From JAHEZL01 sp049430665 (GTDB taxonomy: Bacteria; Bacteroidota; Bacteroidia; Flavobacteriales_C; GCA-002722245): a stretch of 64,000 nucleotides of DNA. Where the stretch lies: positions 1 through 64,000 of the forward strand of contig JBMTCG010000001.1 in the NCBI GenBank assembly GCA_049430665.1, read 5' to 3'. The notes beneath the pieces were generated by a model. It ran no database searches. It saw only the letters and a program-made list of their open reading frames with translations, and was not told the origin of the DNA. This document shows positions 44,494-52,954 of this stretch, one piece after another; within the stretch, counting starts at the first letter, position 1, and each line of letters starts with the position of its first letter. Made by a program: the position numbers and the translations under genes.

Positions 44494-46812
44494 TTAAGGC
44501 GCTATTGTCTCAGGAATGGAATCTATTATAATATTCTCCGCTCCCACCGAATCAATTTCTACCACCACAGTATCCATTTTTGGAGCTTTCATTCTGCAGT
44601 TGTGTGGCACATCAATAGGGAAAGGCTCTTTAGGGAAAGGAGTAGGTTTTAGTTTGCTTTTCTTATCGGCAAATGCTTTTTGCATAAACAAACCAAAAAT
44701 TGGCAAGGCGGTTTTCATACCTTCACCCGTTGCCGAGTTTTTAAAGTGTACACAACGGTCTTCCGCACCCACCCAAGTTCCACCAATCAATCCGGTGGTT
44801 ACACCAACATACCAACCATCGGAATAGTTGTTTGAAGTCCCGGTTTTACCGCCCATTTGTGCGTTGTTGCCAAACAGAGCATATTGAAATAAAGCTTGCG
44901 ATGTACCATTGTATTCTTCCACAGTTCCTCTTAGCATATACGACATCAACCAAGCGGTTTCCTCTGTTAATGCTCTTTCTTGGGTAGAATTGAATCGTGC
45001 TATTTCTTCTCCTTTTTGATTCACGATGTGTGTAACCAAAATAGGTTTAATTCTAAATCCGCCGTTGATGAAAGTCGCGTATGCAGTGGTTAATTCCAAG
45101 AGGTTAACATCATTGGTTCCTAAACCGATAGAAGGTACTGCCATTAACGGACTCTCAATTCCGCATTTTTTGGCGGTTTGGGCAACGTTATCCGGACCGC
45201 ATTGTAGGGTTAATTGCACCGCTATGCTGTTAATAGAATTAGCCATGGCTCTGCGCAATGTAAGCGTATCGCCCGAGAAATGTCGGCTTGCATTTTTAGG
45301 TTCCCAAACGTGATGCACACCATCTTCATCGTATTCGTGACGAACATAGCGGTCTATTCTTGTATCACATGGTCCGTTGCCTTGCTCGAAAGCTGTTGCA
45401 TAAACAAAAGGCTTAAAGGTAGAACCCGGCTGACGTTTAGATTGTGTGATATGGTCGAATTTCATGATTTTGTAGTTCCAGCCACCCACCCATGTTTTGA
45501 TGTGTCCGTTTTTCGGGTCGAGAGTGAAGAAACCACAACGCAACATTTTTTTGTAATGCGCCAATGAATCGTAAGAACTCATCATCTTTTTGGTGAAGCC
45601 AGCATCGTGTGTAAATATTTCGCAAAGGTGAGGTTTGCGTAAGAAATATTGAATGGTATCTTCATTGTCTTCCCAGCGTTTTTTAAGTGCACGATACACA
45701 TCTGTTTGTTTGATAGCATTTTCTAAATAGCCTGGTATCTCTTGTTTTTTGGCATCAACCCAAGGATTTTGACCAGCCCATTGCGCATCAAATTTACCTT
45801 GTAATGATTTCATGTGTTCTTGAACTGCTTCTTGCGCGTGCATTTGCAAATTCAAATCAATGGTGGTGTAAATTTTTAATCCGTCGCTGTAAATATCATA
45901 ACCGTTATCGCTACACCATTCTTCTAGTTCGCGCGCAACTGCGGCACGAACGTAGGGTACTTTGCAATCTTCTGGGTTTTCAACGTGATAATCTAGAGTA
46001 ATAGGTTTGTCAATGGCTTTAGCGTATTCTTTATCGGTAATTACGCCATGTTTTTTCATCAACGATAAAACAACATTTCTTCTTTCCAAAGATTTTTCGG
46101 GATGTAAAACCGGATTGTAAGTAGTGGTAGCTTTAAGCATACCAATTAAAACAGCCGATTCATCGGCCGTTAAATCTTTTGGTTTTTTATTGAAATAGGT
46201 TTTAGCGGCAGTATTGATACCAAAGGCATTGCTGCCAAAATCTACTGTGTTCATGTACAACAACAAGATTTCTTCTTTGCTGTAATTTTCTTCCAAACGT
46301 TTGGCCACCATCCATTCTTTAACCTTCACATTCACAGTGCTAATGCCTGGAATGTAGCTCAATAAACCTTTGTTTACTTTACGCATTTTAAAGATATTTT
46401 TGGCCAGCTGCATGGTAATGGTACTACTACCTCTTTTATCTCCTTTGATCATGTACCACAAAATGGCAATATTGGCTTTCCAGTCGATGCCGGTGTGCTC
46501 GTAAAAACGCACATCTTCGGTAGCTACCAAACCTTTGTGAAAAAGCGGATTGATGTCCTTATATCCTACAGAAGAGCGATTTTCACGAAAAAACTTGCCA
46601 ATAACCTGACCGTCTTCAGCATAAATAACAGATGCAACAGGCAACTTAGGGTCTTTCAATTCTTTCACCGAAGGCATATTTCCCATTAACCATAGGAAAT
46701 TGTGTTGAACAACTAAGTATAGAAATATGATGGTGAGAATAGGGTAGCGATAGCGTTTTTTCTTCCAAAGATAGATTCCGGCACTTTTAACTTTCTCCCA
46801 AATTTTCTTCAT
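44494..46812 (-). CDS. Penicillin-binding protein 1A (bifunctional transglycosylase/transpeptidase)
   Basis: 772 residues: cytoplasmic tail, one membrane helix (about 24-42), GT51 transglycosylase domain with EDVRFYEHTGIDW and GSSTITMQLAKNIFK, and a transpeptidase domain with the active-site SxxK (PGSTFKPF), SxN (NSINSIAVQ) and KTG (GGKTGTSNNYSDGWYVG) motifs. A class A PBP builds and cross-links peptidoglycan at the outer face of the inner membrane. It is convergent with the M23 unit across the 37-bp inverted repeat. Confidence 0.95.
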   Translation of the reverse strand: MKKIWEKVKSAGIYLWKKKRYRYPILTIIFLYLVVQHNFLWLMGNMPSVKELKDPKLPVASVIYAEDGQVIGKFFRENRSSVGYKDINPLFHKGLVATEDVRFYEHTGIDWKANIAILWYMIKGDKRGSSTITMQLAKNIFKMRKVNKGLLSYIPGISTVNVKVKEWMVAKRLEENYSKEEILLLYMNTVDFGSNAFGINTAAKTYFNKKPKDLTADESAVLIGMLKATTTYNPVLHPEKSLERRNVVLSLMKKHGVITDKEYAKAIDKPITLDYHVENPEDCKVPYVRAAVARELEEWCSDNGYDIYSDGLKIYTTIDLNLQMHAQEAVQEHMKSLQGKFDAQWAGQNPWVDAKKQEIPGYLENAIKQTDVYRALKKRWEDNEDTIQYFLRKPHLCEIFTHDAGFTKKMMSSYDSLAHYKKMLRCGFFTLDPKNGHIKTWVGGWNYKIMKFDHITQSKRQPGSTFKPFVYATAFEQGNGPCDTRIDRYVRHEYDEDGVHHVWEPKNASRHFSGDTLTLRRAMANSINSIAVQLTLQCGPDNVAQTAKKCGIESPLMAVPSIGLGTNDVNLLELTTAYATFINGGFRIKPILVTHIVNQKGEEIARFNSTQERALTEETAWLMSYMLRGTVEEYNGTSQALFQYALFGNNAQMGGKTGTSNNYSDGWYVGVTTGLIGGTWVGAEDRCVHFKNSATGEGMKTALPIFGLFMQKAFADKKSKLKPTPFPKEPFPIDVPHNCRMKAPKMDTVVVEIDSVGAENIIIDSIPETIAP

Positions 46813-46817
46813 GATGA

Positions 46818-47999
46818 TTATTTAAGTAATCCAAGGGCAATGTAAGCCATAAGTCCCATACCCGTTTCTAAAGCACTTTCGTCGATATCGAAAGTAGAAG
46901 TATGTATGCCCGAAGTAATTCCTTTGTTGGCATTTCTAACGCCTAAGCGGTAGAAACAAGAAGGCATTACTTGCGAGTAAAAGGCAAAATCTTCAGAGGT
47001 CATTCTTAGGTCTAATTCCTCCACGTTTTCTTTGCCCAAATAGTCATCGGCCAAAGCCCATGATTTAACGGTAGTATTTTCTTCGTTTACCAAGAAAGGA
47101 TATCCTTTTTGAATGTCGAAATCAACGCTGCCACCCATTCCTTCAGCCACGCTATTGGCCAATTTAAACATGATATCGTGCGCTTTCACCCTCCATTCTT
47201 CGTCCATTGTTCTGAATGTTCCTTCCATCTTTACAATATCGGGCACCACATTGGTAACGCCCAAACCTTCAATTCTTCCGAAAGAAAGAACAGATGGAAT
47301 GATAGGAGAATTATGGCGACTCACTACTTGCTGCATGGCAACAATCATGTGAGAAGCAATTAAAATAGGGTCGATATTGTTGTGAGGCATAGCGCCGTGT
47401 CCGCCTTTACCTTTAACAGTAACATAAATTTCATCGCAGCTTGCCATGTACATTCCTCGGCGAAAACCTACTTTTCCAGCATCCATAGAAGGGAAGACAT
47501 GCTGCCCAATAATCAATTCTGCATCGGGATTTTTAAGTGCTCCTTCTTTAATCATTAAGGAAGCACCGCCCGGCAATACTTCTTCACCTGGCTGAAAAAT
47601 CAACTTCACGGTACCTTCAAACTGATCTTTTAGCGCATTCAATATTTTTGCTGTACCCAACAACGAAGAGGTGTGCACATCGTGTCCGCAAGCATGCATT
47701 ACCCCAGGATTTGTTGAGCAATACGATACTTCATTCTCTTCTAAAATAGGAAGAGCGTCCATATCGGCGCGCAATGCAATTACTTTTTTACTCGGATTTT
47801 TACCTTCAATATGCGCCACAATTCCTGTTTCTACGTAACCTGCAGTAAAAGGAATGCCATTGTCTGTAAGGAATTGCTGAATGTATTTAGATGTTTTGTA
47901 TTCTTTAAAAGACAACTCTGGATTGGCGTGCAAATACCTACGCACCTGAATAATATCTTTCAGGTAATCTTTTGCTAAACCGTGTACTTTGTCTTTCAT
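46818..47999 (-). CDS. M20D-family amidohydrolase (N-acyl amino acid/IAA-amide hydrolase type)
   Basis: 393 residues from the ATG at 47999 (MKDKVHGLAKDYLK); a TTG three codons upstream is less likely. Metal site motifs: ALRADMDALPI, MHACGHDVHTSSLLG (Cys and His), GEEVLPGGASLM and a final His in GIHTSTFD. The family hydrolyses N-acyl or N-aryl-acyl amino acids. It lies 5 bp ahead of the PBP1A gene on the same strand, so one transcript is likely; the biological link is unclear. Confidence 0.9.
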   Translation of the reverse strand: MKDKVHGLAKDYLKDIIQVRRYLHANPELSFKEYKTSKYIQQFLTDNGIPFTAGYVETGIVAHIEGKNPSKKVIALRADMDALPILEENEVSYCSTNPGVMHACGHDVHTSSLLGTAKILNALKDQFEGTVKLIFQPGEEVLPGGASLMIKEGALKNPDAELIIGQHVFPSMDAGKVGFRRGMYMASCDEIYVTVKGKGGHGAMPHNNIDPILIASHMIVAMQQVVSRHNSPIIPSVLSFGRIEGLGVTNVVPDIVKMEGTFRTMDEEWRVKAHDIMFKLANSVAEGMGGSVDFDIQKGYPFLVNEENTTVKSWALADDYLGKENVEELDLRMTSEDFAFYSQVMPSCFYRLGVRNANKGITSGIHTSTFDIDESALETGMGLMAYIALGLLK

Positions 48000-48167
48000 T
48001 AGGGGCAAAGATATAAAAATTAGGTTAGGGCAGAAAGGGCTTTGTGAAATGTAAAAAGCACTAAAAAATGATTTTCAGTTTTTAGCGGTACTGATTAATA
48101 TTACGTCGATTTACTTGACAAGGGGCTAAAAAAAAAAGTAAATTCTACTACTTGCACTACTACTGCT

Positions 48168-49703
48168 ATGGCGTCAACACATTTATTTGAATTAATTCAC
48201 TCTCTTTCTCCTACTGAGAAAGGGTAAATTAAAAAAACCGCTTTTTCATCCTCAAACGGTGAAGAGAAATCGTACATATTGTTGTTCGATGCTCTCGCCA
48301 ATCAAGAGGTGTATGATGAAGACAAAATCATCAAGAAGTTTAAGGGCGCAGCATTCATCAAAAATTTATCGAAAAGCAAGAATCATCTGTACCATGTTAT
48401 TTTAAAGCGATTAGCACAATACCACGAAGAAAATATCATTGAGATTAAAATTAAGGGTTTAGTGAATCAGGCTACCATTTTGTATAAGAAAGGATTGTAC
48501 GAACATGCAGTGATTCACTACGAAAAGGCCTTGCGTTTAGCTTTAGACGCAGAAGAATTGGAAGTGGCCTTAGAAATTTATACCTGTCTTTTAGACATCT
48601 ACTTTGTGGGAAGTATGGGCATAAAATTTCCTTATGAAGAGGAAATGAAAGTGCTTTCAAAAAAACTGAACAATGAACATTTGATAGCGCAACTGCACAC
48701 CAAAATTGCAGAGAAAATGTTCTCCGACGATTTTAATTCTGAGCCAGAACAGGTGCAAAGTATTCACGATATTTTGAATGCGCCTTTGCTTCAAAAAATT
48801 AACGATAACGATAGTTTTTTTGCACAGTGGGGCAAGATGTGCATTCATACCCACAGCTACTATCTGCTAAGTCAGCATGAAGATGCCGATGCTATGAAAG
48901 CAAAGCAACTGGAGTTTTTGCGTACCCACCCAGCCATGACCAGTAAAACGCCCATGCGCTATGTAAAACATTTGGCCAACATGATCAATGGCAAATTAAA
49001 TACTTGCCATTATGATGACATTCCTTCTCTTTTAGAAGAATTGAAAAACTTTCAAAGCAACGAAAATTTGTTAGAGCATATTAAACCTTTACAGCTCTCG
49101 GTATATTAGATTCAATCGTTGTCTTTATATACTCAAATTAATCAACTCGACAAGGCTTATGCTCTCTTAGATGAAAGTATATTGTGGTTCGAAAAGAATG
49201 AACATTTGGTATCAGACTACTTTAAAATCATCTTTTACGACTCAGTTTTCTTAGTGTATTTTATGAAAGGTGAGTTTAAAAAATGCATTCCTTGGATGAA
49301 TAAAATAGCACATTCGAAAACGCCTTTCAGAAAAGAGTTGCGCTTGAGTTTAAAACTAAATTTATTGCTGTTACATTTTGAGCTTAAGAATTACGAATTG
49401 ATTAGCTATCAAATCAAATCGTTGTACCGTGAAATACTAAAACAAGAAAACAATCAAGAATCAACAAAATACATTCTACGCTGGTTTCAAGATTGTTTGA
49501 AAGACGCTAATAACGAAGCGTCACTTAAGAAATCAGCTGAGGAAATTAAATATCGTTTGCATAAAATGACTGAAAGTGGCGAGTGGAAACTGCTACTAGA
49601 AATGCGCTTATTTCACGCATGGTTGGAATCGAAAATCAATAAAAAGTCGGTTGCTGAAAACTACGCTAAAGAATATTTATTAGAATTAGCAGAACCAATC
49701 TAA
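48168..49703 (+). pseudogene. TPR-like helical protein gene with two in-frame nonsense codons
   Basis: A 512-codon frame begins ATG at 48168 (MASTHLFELIHSLSPTEKG) and is cut by TAA at 48225-48227 and TAG at 49107-49109, with no frameshift; both flanks keep coherent helical protein sequence. TPR-like segments include YEHAVIHYEKALRLALDAEE and INQLDKAYALLDESILWFE. Both stops fit former Gln codons (CAA, CAG), although other single changes are possible. The product would be cytosolic, about 510 residues, function unknown. It abuts the tRNA-Asn integrative element. A nonsense-disabled gene, recoding or consensus error are all possible. Confidence 0.75.
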
Positions 49704-49719
49704 AGAGATACTAAACAAA

Positions 49720-49750
49720 AAAGTCCTACCGATTTCACTCGAAAGGACTT
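49720..49750 (-). terminator. Displaced original tRNA-Asn terminator
   Basis: On the minus strand AAGTCCT ... AGGACTT (7-bp stem, 49720-49726 and 49744-49750) is followed by TTTTTGTTT. It sits immediately outside the left att copy, exactly where the terminator of an uninterrupted tRNA-Asn would be. Confidence 0.7.
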
Positions 49751-49751
49751 C

Positions 49752-49773
49752 TGCTCTCCCTCTTGGACTTGAA
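49752..49773 (-). repeat. att core, left copy (tRNA-Asn 3' end fragment)
   Basis: 22 bp (TGCTCTCCCTCTTGGACTTGAA on the plus strand, split here as TGCTCTCCCTC and TTGGACTTGAA) are identical to 54467-54488, which is the end of tRNA-Asn. The copy holds only the T-arm 3' half and acceptor 3' strand, so it is a target duplication and not a functional tRNA. Confidence 0.9.
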
Positions 49774-50078
49774 GCCTAAGAGGAAATGCTGTAATATTAA
49801 GTCATTTAGAACTATCAACTTTTAGGGACACCTAATTTGTCACCTAATTCTTAAAAAGAACCATATAGCAAATATACAGTTTTCAGTTTTTGAACACTAA
49901 AATTCCTCTACAAATTAAAGCCTGTATGGAGAAATATATTTGACTTCTCCTTACTAAAGTATTTTCATCGTTATCATCAATTGGATAAATTCCTGAATAT
50001 ATCCATTCATTGTATGAGTACCTGAACCATCTGCGCGTACAGATATTTTCACTCCGTTTTAAGGGATTATTCCGATTT
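49774..50078. other. Non-coding left end of the element
   Basis: 305 bp without a convincing gene. GGGACACCT at 49825 and GTCACCT at 49839 resemble repeats at the other end (GGTGTCC at 54320, GGACACC at 54347, GGCACCC at 54358) and may be integrase arm sites. A 32-codon minus-strand frame (50052-49954, GTG start, KISVRADGSGTHTMNGYIQ) reads like a protein fragment, but support is weak. Confidence 0.4.
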
Positions 50079-51116
50079 TTATTGCAAAATAATCTTTTTT
50101 ACTTCAACCAAATTACCTGAACCGTCTATAATATTAACAAAATAAGTTCCAGTACTAAATGTATTAAGGTTAACTGAATATGACGGCTGACTGATTGTTT
50201 GTTGGTAAACCTCTTGATTCAATGTATTCAAAATTTTAATTTGGTAGCCATTGCTAGTTGAGTTGGCAATAGAAATATTTAACTGGTCATTAGTAGGGTT
50301 CGGGAAAATCTTAATGTTATTGGAATAACTAATAGGATTGAATCCTGTTACATTCAGATTGATGACTAATGTATCCGTAACCGTCAAGTTTTGTAAGCAT
50401 AGACTTTCATTGTACAATGCGGTTACTTCATTAGCGGTTATTGCTCGGTCATAAATTCGATAATCATCAAGCGTTCCATCAAAATGCCCACCAGCTGGCC
50501 ACACTTGGTGCGCACCAATAAATAAATCTGTACCATTGGTAATTGGAGCCATTGCGCTACCTGATTGACTACCAGTTTGAGATACTAGTACATTGTCAAT
50601 GTAAATTTTGAATTGTGAAGCCATTACAGAGCCAGCAGCCCCATCGTAAACGCCAACAACATGATGCCAGCTTCCATCGCGATATGTTCCATCTGTCATT
50701 TGGCCAATTGATTTTGCAGGACCATCATTGTTGAAAAGAACTCTTCCATCATAAAACCCGCCTGTTATTGAGTGAAGATGTATTGTTAAACCATCTTGAT
50801 TGTTTAACCCGCGTCCGCTAATTATTATACCGCCATAAGTGGTTTTAAACCAAGCAGAAATAGTATAAGAAGTCACATTGGTTTGTTGCAGACTTACTTG
50901 AATGGTGTCGTTGCCGTCAAACTGATAAGCATGATTGGGTCTTCCAAATCTGTCTGCTGTAAGTACTGCCCCTTTAACAGTTCCGTTGTGTCCGTTACCT
51001 GAGTTGTCACTAGCATTTCCCGTAAACGACCAATAAGCCACCAATCCATTAGTTGGTATTTGAGCAATTGATGTCATTGCCAAAACCATTAGTAAAAAAG
51101 TAAACGTTTTTTTCAT
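50079..51116 (-). CDS. LamG-type jellyroll protein with T9SS type A sorting domain
   Basis: 345 residues: signal peptide (MKKTFTFLLMVLAMTSIAQ), a concanavalin/LamG domain (about 25-240) with GLVAYWSFTGNASDNSGNGH, YTISAWFKT, GSWHHVVGVYDG and LDDYRIYDRAI, then a C-terminal sorting domain (about 265-345) from IKIFPNPTNDQLNISI to VEVKKIILQ. Export by T9SS and surface attachment follow from the sorting domain. The LamG fold usually binds carbohydrate or protein; the ligand is unknown. It is cargo of the tRNA-Asn element and diverges from the Xre gene across a region with two operator palindromes. Confidence 0.9.
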   Translation of the reverse strand: MKKTFTFLLMVLAMTSIAQIPTNGLVAYWSFTGNASDNSGNGHNGTVKGAVLTADRFGRPNHAYQFDGNDTIQVSLQQTNVTSYTISAWFKTTYGGIIISGRGLNNQDGLTIHLHSITGGFYDGRVLFNNDGPAKSIGQMTDGTYRDGSWHHVVGVYDGAAGSVMASQFKIYIDNVLVSQTGSQSGSAMAPITNGTDLFIGAHQVWPAGGHFDGTLDDYRIYDRAITANEVTALYNESLCLQNLTVTDTLVINLNVTGFNPISYSNNIKIFPNPTNDQLNISIANSTSNGYQIKILNTLNQEVYQQTISQPSYSVNLNTFSTGTYFVNIIDGSGNLVEVKKIILQ

Positions 51117-51153
51117 AACTGATTTTTAAAGTTTTGGGAAATATAAGGAAAAA

Positions 51154-51169
51154 TCTCCATATATGGAGA
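51154..51169. promoter_or_regulatory. Operator palindrome O1 (TCTCC-N6-GGAGA)
   Basis: Perfect 16-bp palindrome TCTCCATATATGGAGA in the 87-bp gap between the divergent LamG and Xre genes, 38 bp upstream of the LamG ATG. A second copy of the same half-site arrangement lies 34 bp away. A probable binding site for the Xre protein. Confidence 0.65.
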
Positions 51170-51187
51170 AAACAATTCTTTTGCATC

Positions 51188-51203
51188 TCTCCATTTTAGG
51201 AGA
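51188..51203. promoter_or_regulatory. Operator palindrome O2 next to the Xre start
   Basis: TCTCCATTTTAGGAGA keeps the TCTCC/GGAGA half-sites with N6 spacing and ends on the base before the Xre ATG (51204). A protein bound here would block Xre initiation or early transcription, consistent with autoregulation. Confidence 0.6.
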
Positions 51204-51494
51204 ATGAAAAAATCTCTAAAGACAAGTCAATCTAAGAAGCCACGACGAATACTAAAGTCTGATGAGAGAAACGATTTCAACAAAAAAATAGGTGACTATA
51301 TTCGTGAGAAGCGAGAAGAAGCGAAATTAACACAAACCCAATTAGCGGATAAACTTTATGATGGTCAAATGGAACCCAAAGGAGTATGGAAAATAGAAAA
51401 TGGCTTGTACACCCCTAATCTTTATGTTATTGCGGAAATAGCAAAGGTTTTTAATCTTTCGTTATCAGAATTCCTAAAAGATTTCAAGTATTAA
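51204..51494 (+). CDS. Xre-family HTH transcriptional regulator
   Basis: 96 residues: a basic N-terminal tail (MKKSLKTSQSKKPRRILKS) and a Cro/C1-type helix-turn-helix (about 25-90: IGDYIREKREEAKLTQTQLA, GVWKIENGLYTPNLYVIAEI, FNLSLSEFLKDF). No effector domain is seen. It diverges from the LamG cargo gene and starts next to one of two TCTCC-N6-GGAGA palindromes, so it probably represses itself and the cargo gene, and possibly the Rep gene downstream. Confidence 0.9.
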   Translation: MKKSLKTSQSKKPRRILKSDERNDFNKKIGDYIREKREEAKLTQTQLADKLYDGQMEPKGVWKIENGLYTPNLYVIAEIAKVFNLSLSEFLKDFKY

Positions 51495-51674
51495 CACCTC
51501 ATTATACTTCCCTTTTTACCCTTACCGCCTCCTTTAAGCCCCCCTATATCAAATAGCTAAAACAAAAAAACAAGCGCAATTACCGCGTTTATTACTATGT
51601 GCTACCATGCAGCACAATATTCAAAGGCATTTATGTCCGAATCGCCAGCAATTTTTTCGGTTTTCAATTTCACT

Positions 51675-51736
51675 TGTGTCATTTGACACATATCATAAAT
51701 AAAGAAATTTTACTCGGAGAAGTCCCATTTGACACA
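51675..51736. repeat. Palindrome and direct repeat upstream of rep
   Basis: TGTGTCA-TT-TGACACA (51675-51690) is a perfect 7-bp palindrome. Its right half occurs again as CATTTGACACA at 51726-51736, 46 bp after the first copy (51680). Position 64-125 bp upstream of the rep start suggests an operator or iteron-like replication/control site. Coding potential of this stretch is poor although one frame is open. Confidence 0.5.
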
Positions 51737-51799
51737 CTTTCACCTTTTGGTCAGTATTTATATTCAAATAACAACTTGTATTACCGAAGGTGCGTCCAG

Positions 51800-52459
51800 A
51801 TGAAAGCATACATGACAACAAAAGAATTTCTTGCGAAAGCAAATACCAGCAGGTCATCATTAATCAGATTAACAAAAGATTTAATGAAGAAAAAAGCTGA
51901 ATGGAAAATAACTTATATCAAAGAAACAGCTAAAGGAAACTTGTTTCACCACTCATTACTTTCTCAATTCATTCCCGAATGGTGTTTAAATAAGTTAGTC
52001 GAATACGAAGAACATTTTGATGACATGAGAAATTTAGTAGCTGTATTGGAAGACTCCAATTCATTGCCATATATATTATATAAGATGAAATGGGATAGTT
52101 TCATTACGGTTGCTTATGCCAAAACTTATAAGCCGGAAAGATGCTTTATCATGATGTCAGAAGTCGCCAACATACTAGAAGAAAAATGCGGGAAGGGAAT
52201 CGAATTCCGTATGTTTTTTACTACAGAATCATTTTCCCATCGGGAAGGACACCACAATCATTTTTTCCTTCGGGTAGGAAACCATGAAAGAAGAGAATAC
52301 GCATTAGATTTTATCAAGGATTACTTTGCTGGTGACCGAGTAGATATTAAATCATACGACCAAGAAAAAGCTGGCCTATTTTATATTGCCAAAAGTGGTT
52401 TGCAGGGAACCGAATGGGACATAAGAGGGAATAACTTAGGTAATGCCCAAACCAAATGA
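51800..52459 (+). CDS. Rep-like protein (candidate HUH endonuclease) of the element
   Basis: 219 residues from ATG 51800 (MKAYMTTKEFLAKAN; ATG 51812 is also possible). An N-terminal helix-turn-helix-like part is followed by three segments that look like rolling-circle Rep motifs: I in WDSFITVAYAKTY, II in GHHNHFFLRVG (HxH metal site), and III in GLFYIAKSGLQG with Tyr and Lys in the YxxK arrangement. The match is partial, so activity is a hypothesis. The role could be replication or mobilisation of the excised circle. The frame stays open upstream to 51599, but that part does not look coding. It overlaps a small ORF (ATGA). Confidence 0.6.
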   Translation: MKAYMTTKEFLAKANTSRSSLIRLTKDLMKKKAEWKITYIKETAKGNLFHHSLLSQFIPEWCLNKLVEYEEHFDDMRNLVAVLEDSNSLPYILYKMKWDSFITVAYAKTYKPERCFIMMSEVANILEEKCGKGIEFRMFFTTESFSHREGHHNHFFLRVGNHERREYALDFIKDYFAGDRVDIKSYDQEKAGLFYIAKSGLQGTEWDIRGNNLGNAQTK

Positions 52460-52629
52460 AAAAGGTAATACTAACCAAAAAGCAAATCTTAATGGTAATT
52501 AATGCTATGAAATCCGGTGAAATCAAAGTCCCAATTTATATGAGCGGAGCTACTTTTAATGCTGTTTTCAATACTAAAAGCAACAAAATGTTGTGTCCGC
52601 CGCAGGCGGATCACAACACCGTTTATTGA
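52456..52629 (+). CDS. Small ORF translationally coupled to rep
   Basis: 57 residues starting at the ATGA overlap with rep (MKKVILTKKQILMVINAM). The N-terminal 40 residues are a plausible protein (KSGEIKVPIYMSGATFNAV). The last 15 are encoded by a REP-like palindrome (52590-52617), so the end may have been captured recently. No family recognised. Confidence 0.45.
   Translation: MKKVILTKKQILMVINAMKSGEIKVPIYMSGATFNAVFNTKSNKMLCPPQADHNTVY
52590..52617. repeat. REP-like palindrome TCCGCC-GCA-GGCGGA
   Basis: GTTGTGTCCGCC / GGCGGATCACAAC around loop GCA. An inner 6-bp GC stem and an outer 6-bp stem are joined by a one-base bulge. It lies in the 3' end of the small ORF and may also stop transcription toward the convergent excisionase gene. 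Confidence 0.65.
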
Positions 52630-52645
52630 TTATATCTCTGCAAAA

Positions 52646-52918
52646 TCAAATAGCGTTAAAATAGTATTCAATTGATTTTCGAGAATAATACCAAGCACCA
52701 TTTAGCTTCTTTGATTTAATTTTTTGATTAACTCTTAAAGACTTTAGCGTGTTCGCGGAGCAACTTAAAATCTCACGAGCTTCACCACCTTTTACCCATT
52801 CCTTATTATTAGTTTGTGTTTTTTCGGACAACATTTGTCCGATTTCGTGTAAGAGTTCTGTTTTTAAACTGCGGATGATTAATTGTAAATCGTCATGTGA
52901 TACTAAATTTAGGTTCAT
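52646..52918 (-). CDS. Excisionase-like HTH DNA-binding protein
   Basis: 90 residues. The second half is a MerR/HTH_17-like motif (WVKGGEAREILSCSANTLKS, then LRVNQKIKSKKLNGAWYYSR), typical of excisionase or recombination directionality factors; the N-terminal 40 residues form a helical, polar region. It lies 36 bp downstream of the integrase on the same strand. It probably directs excision or assists integrase on the arm sites. Confidence 0.75.
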   Translation of the reverse strand: MNLNLVSHDDLQLIIRSLKTELLHEIGQMLSEKTQTNNKEWVKGGEAREILSCSANTLKSLRVNQKIKSKKLNGAWYYSRKSIEYYFNAI

Positions 52919-52954
52919 TATTCATGTTGTTTAACCTATTGTTATTGTGGGTGG

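Noticed and set aside
23682..49703. Genome-wide reassignment of TAA/TAG to an amino acid
   Set aside because: Many intact genes in the window end at TAA or TAG (for example tatA with TAA, the lytic transglycosylase with TAG), and reading through them gives no sensible protein.
49752..49773. Second tRNA gene at the left end of the element
   Set aside because: Only the T-arm 3' half and acceptor 3' strand are present; there is no anticodon arm or D-arm.
51599..51799. Longer Rep protein starting at 51599
   Set aside because: The added part is Cys/Phe/Leu-rich without a motif and covers a palindrome and a direct repeat, so it is more likely regulatory DNA.
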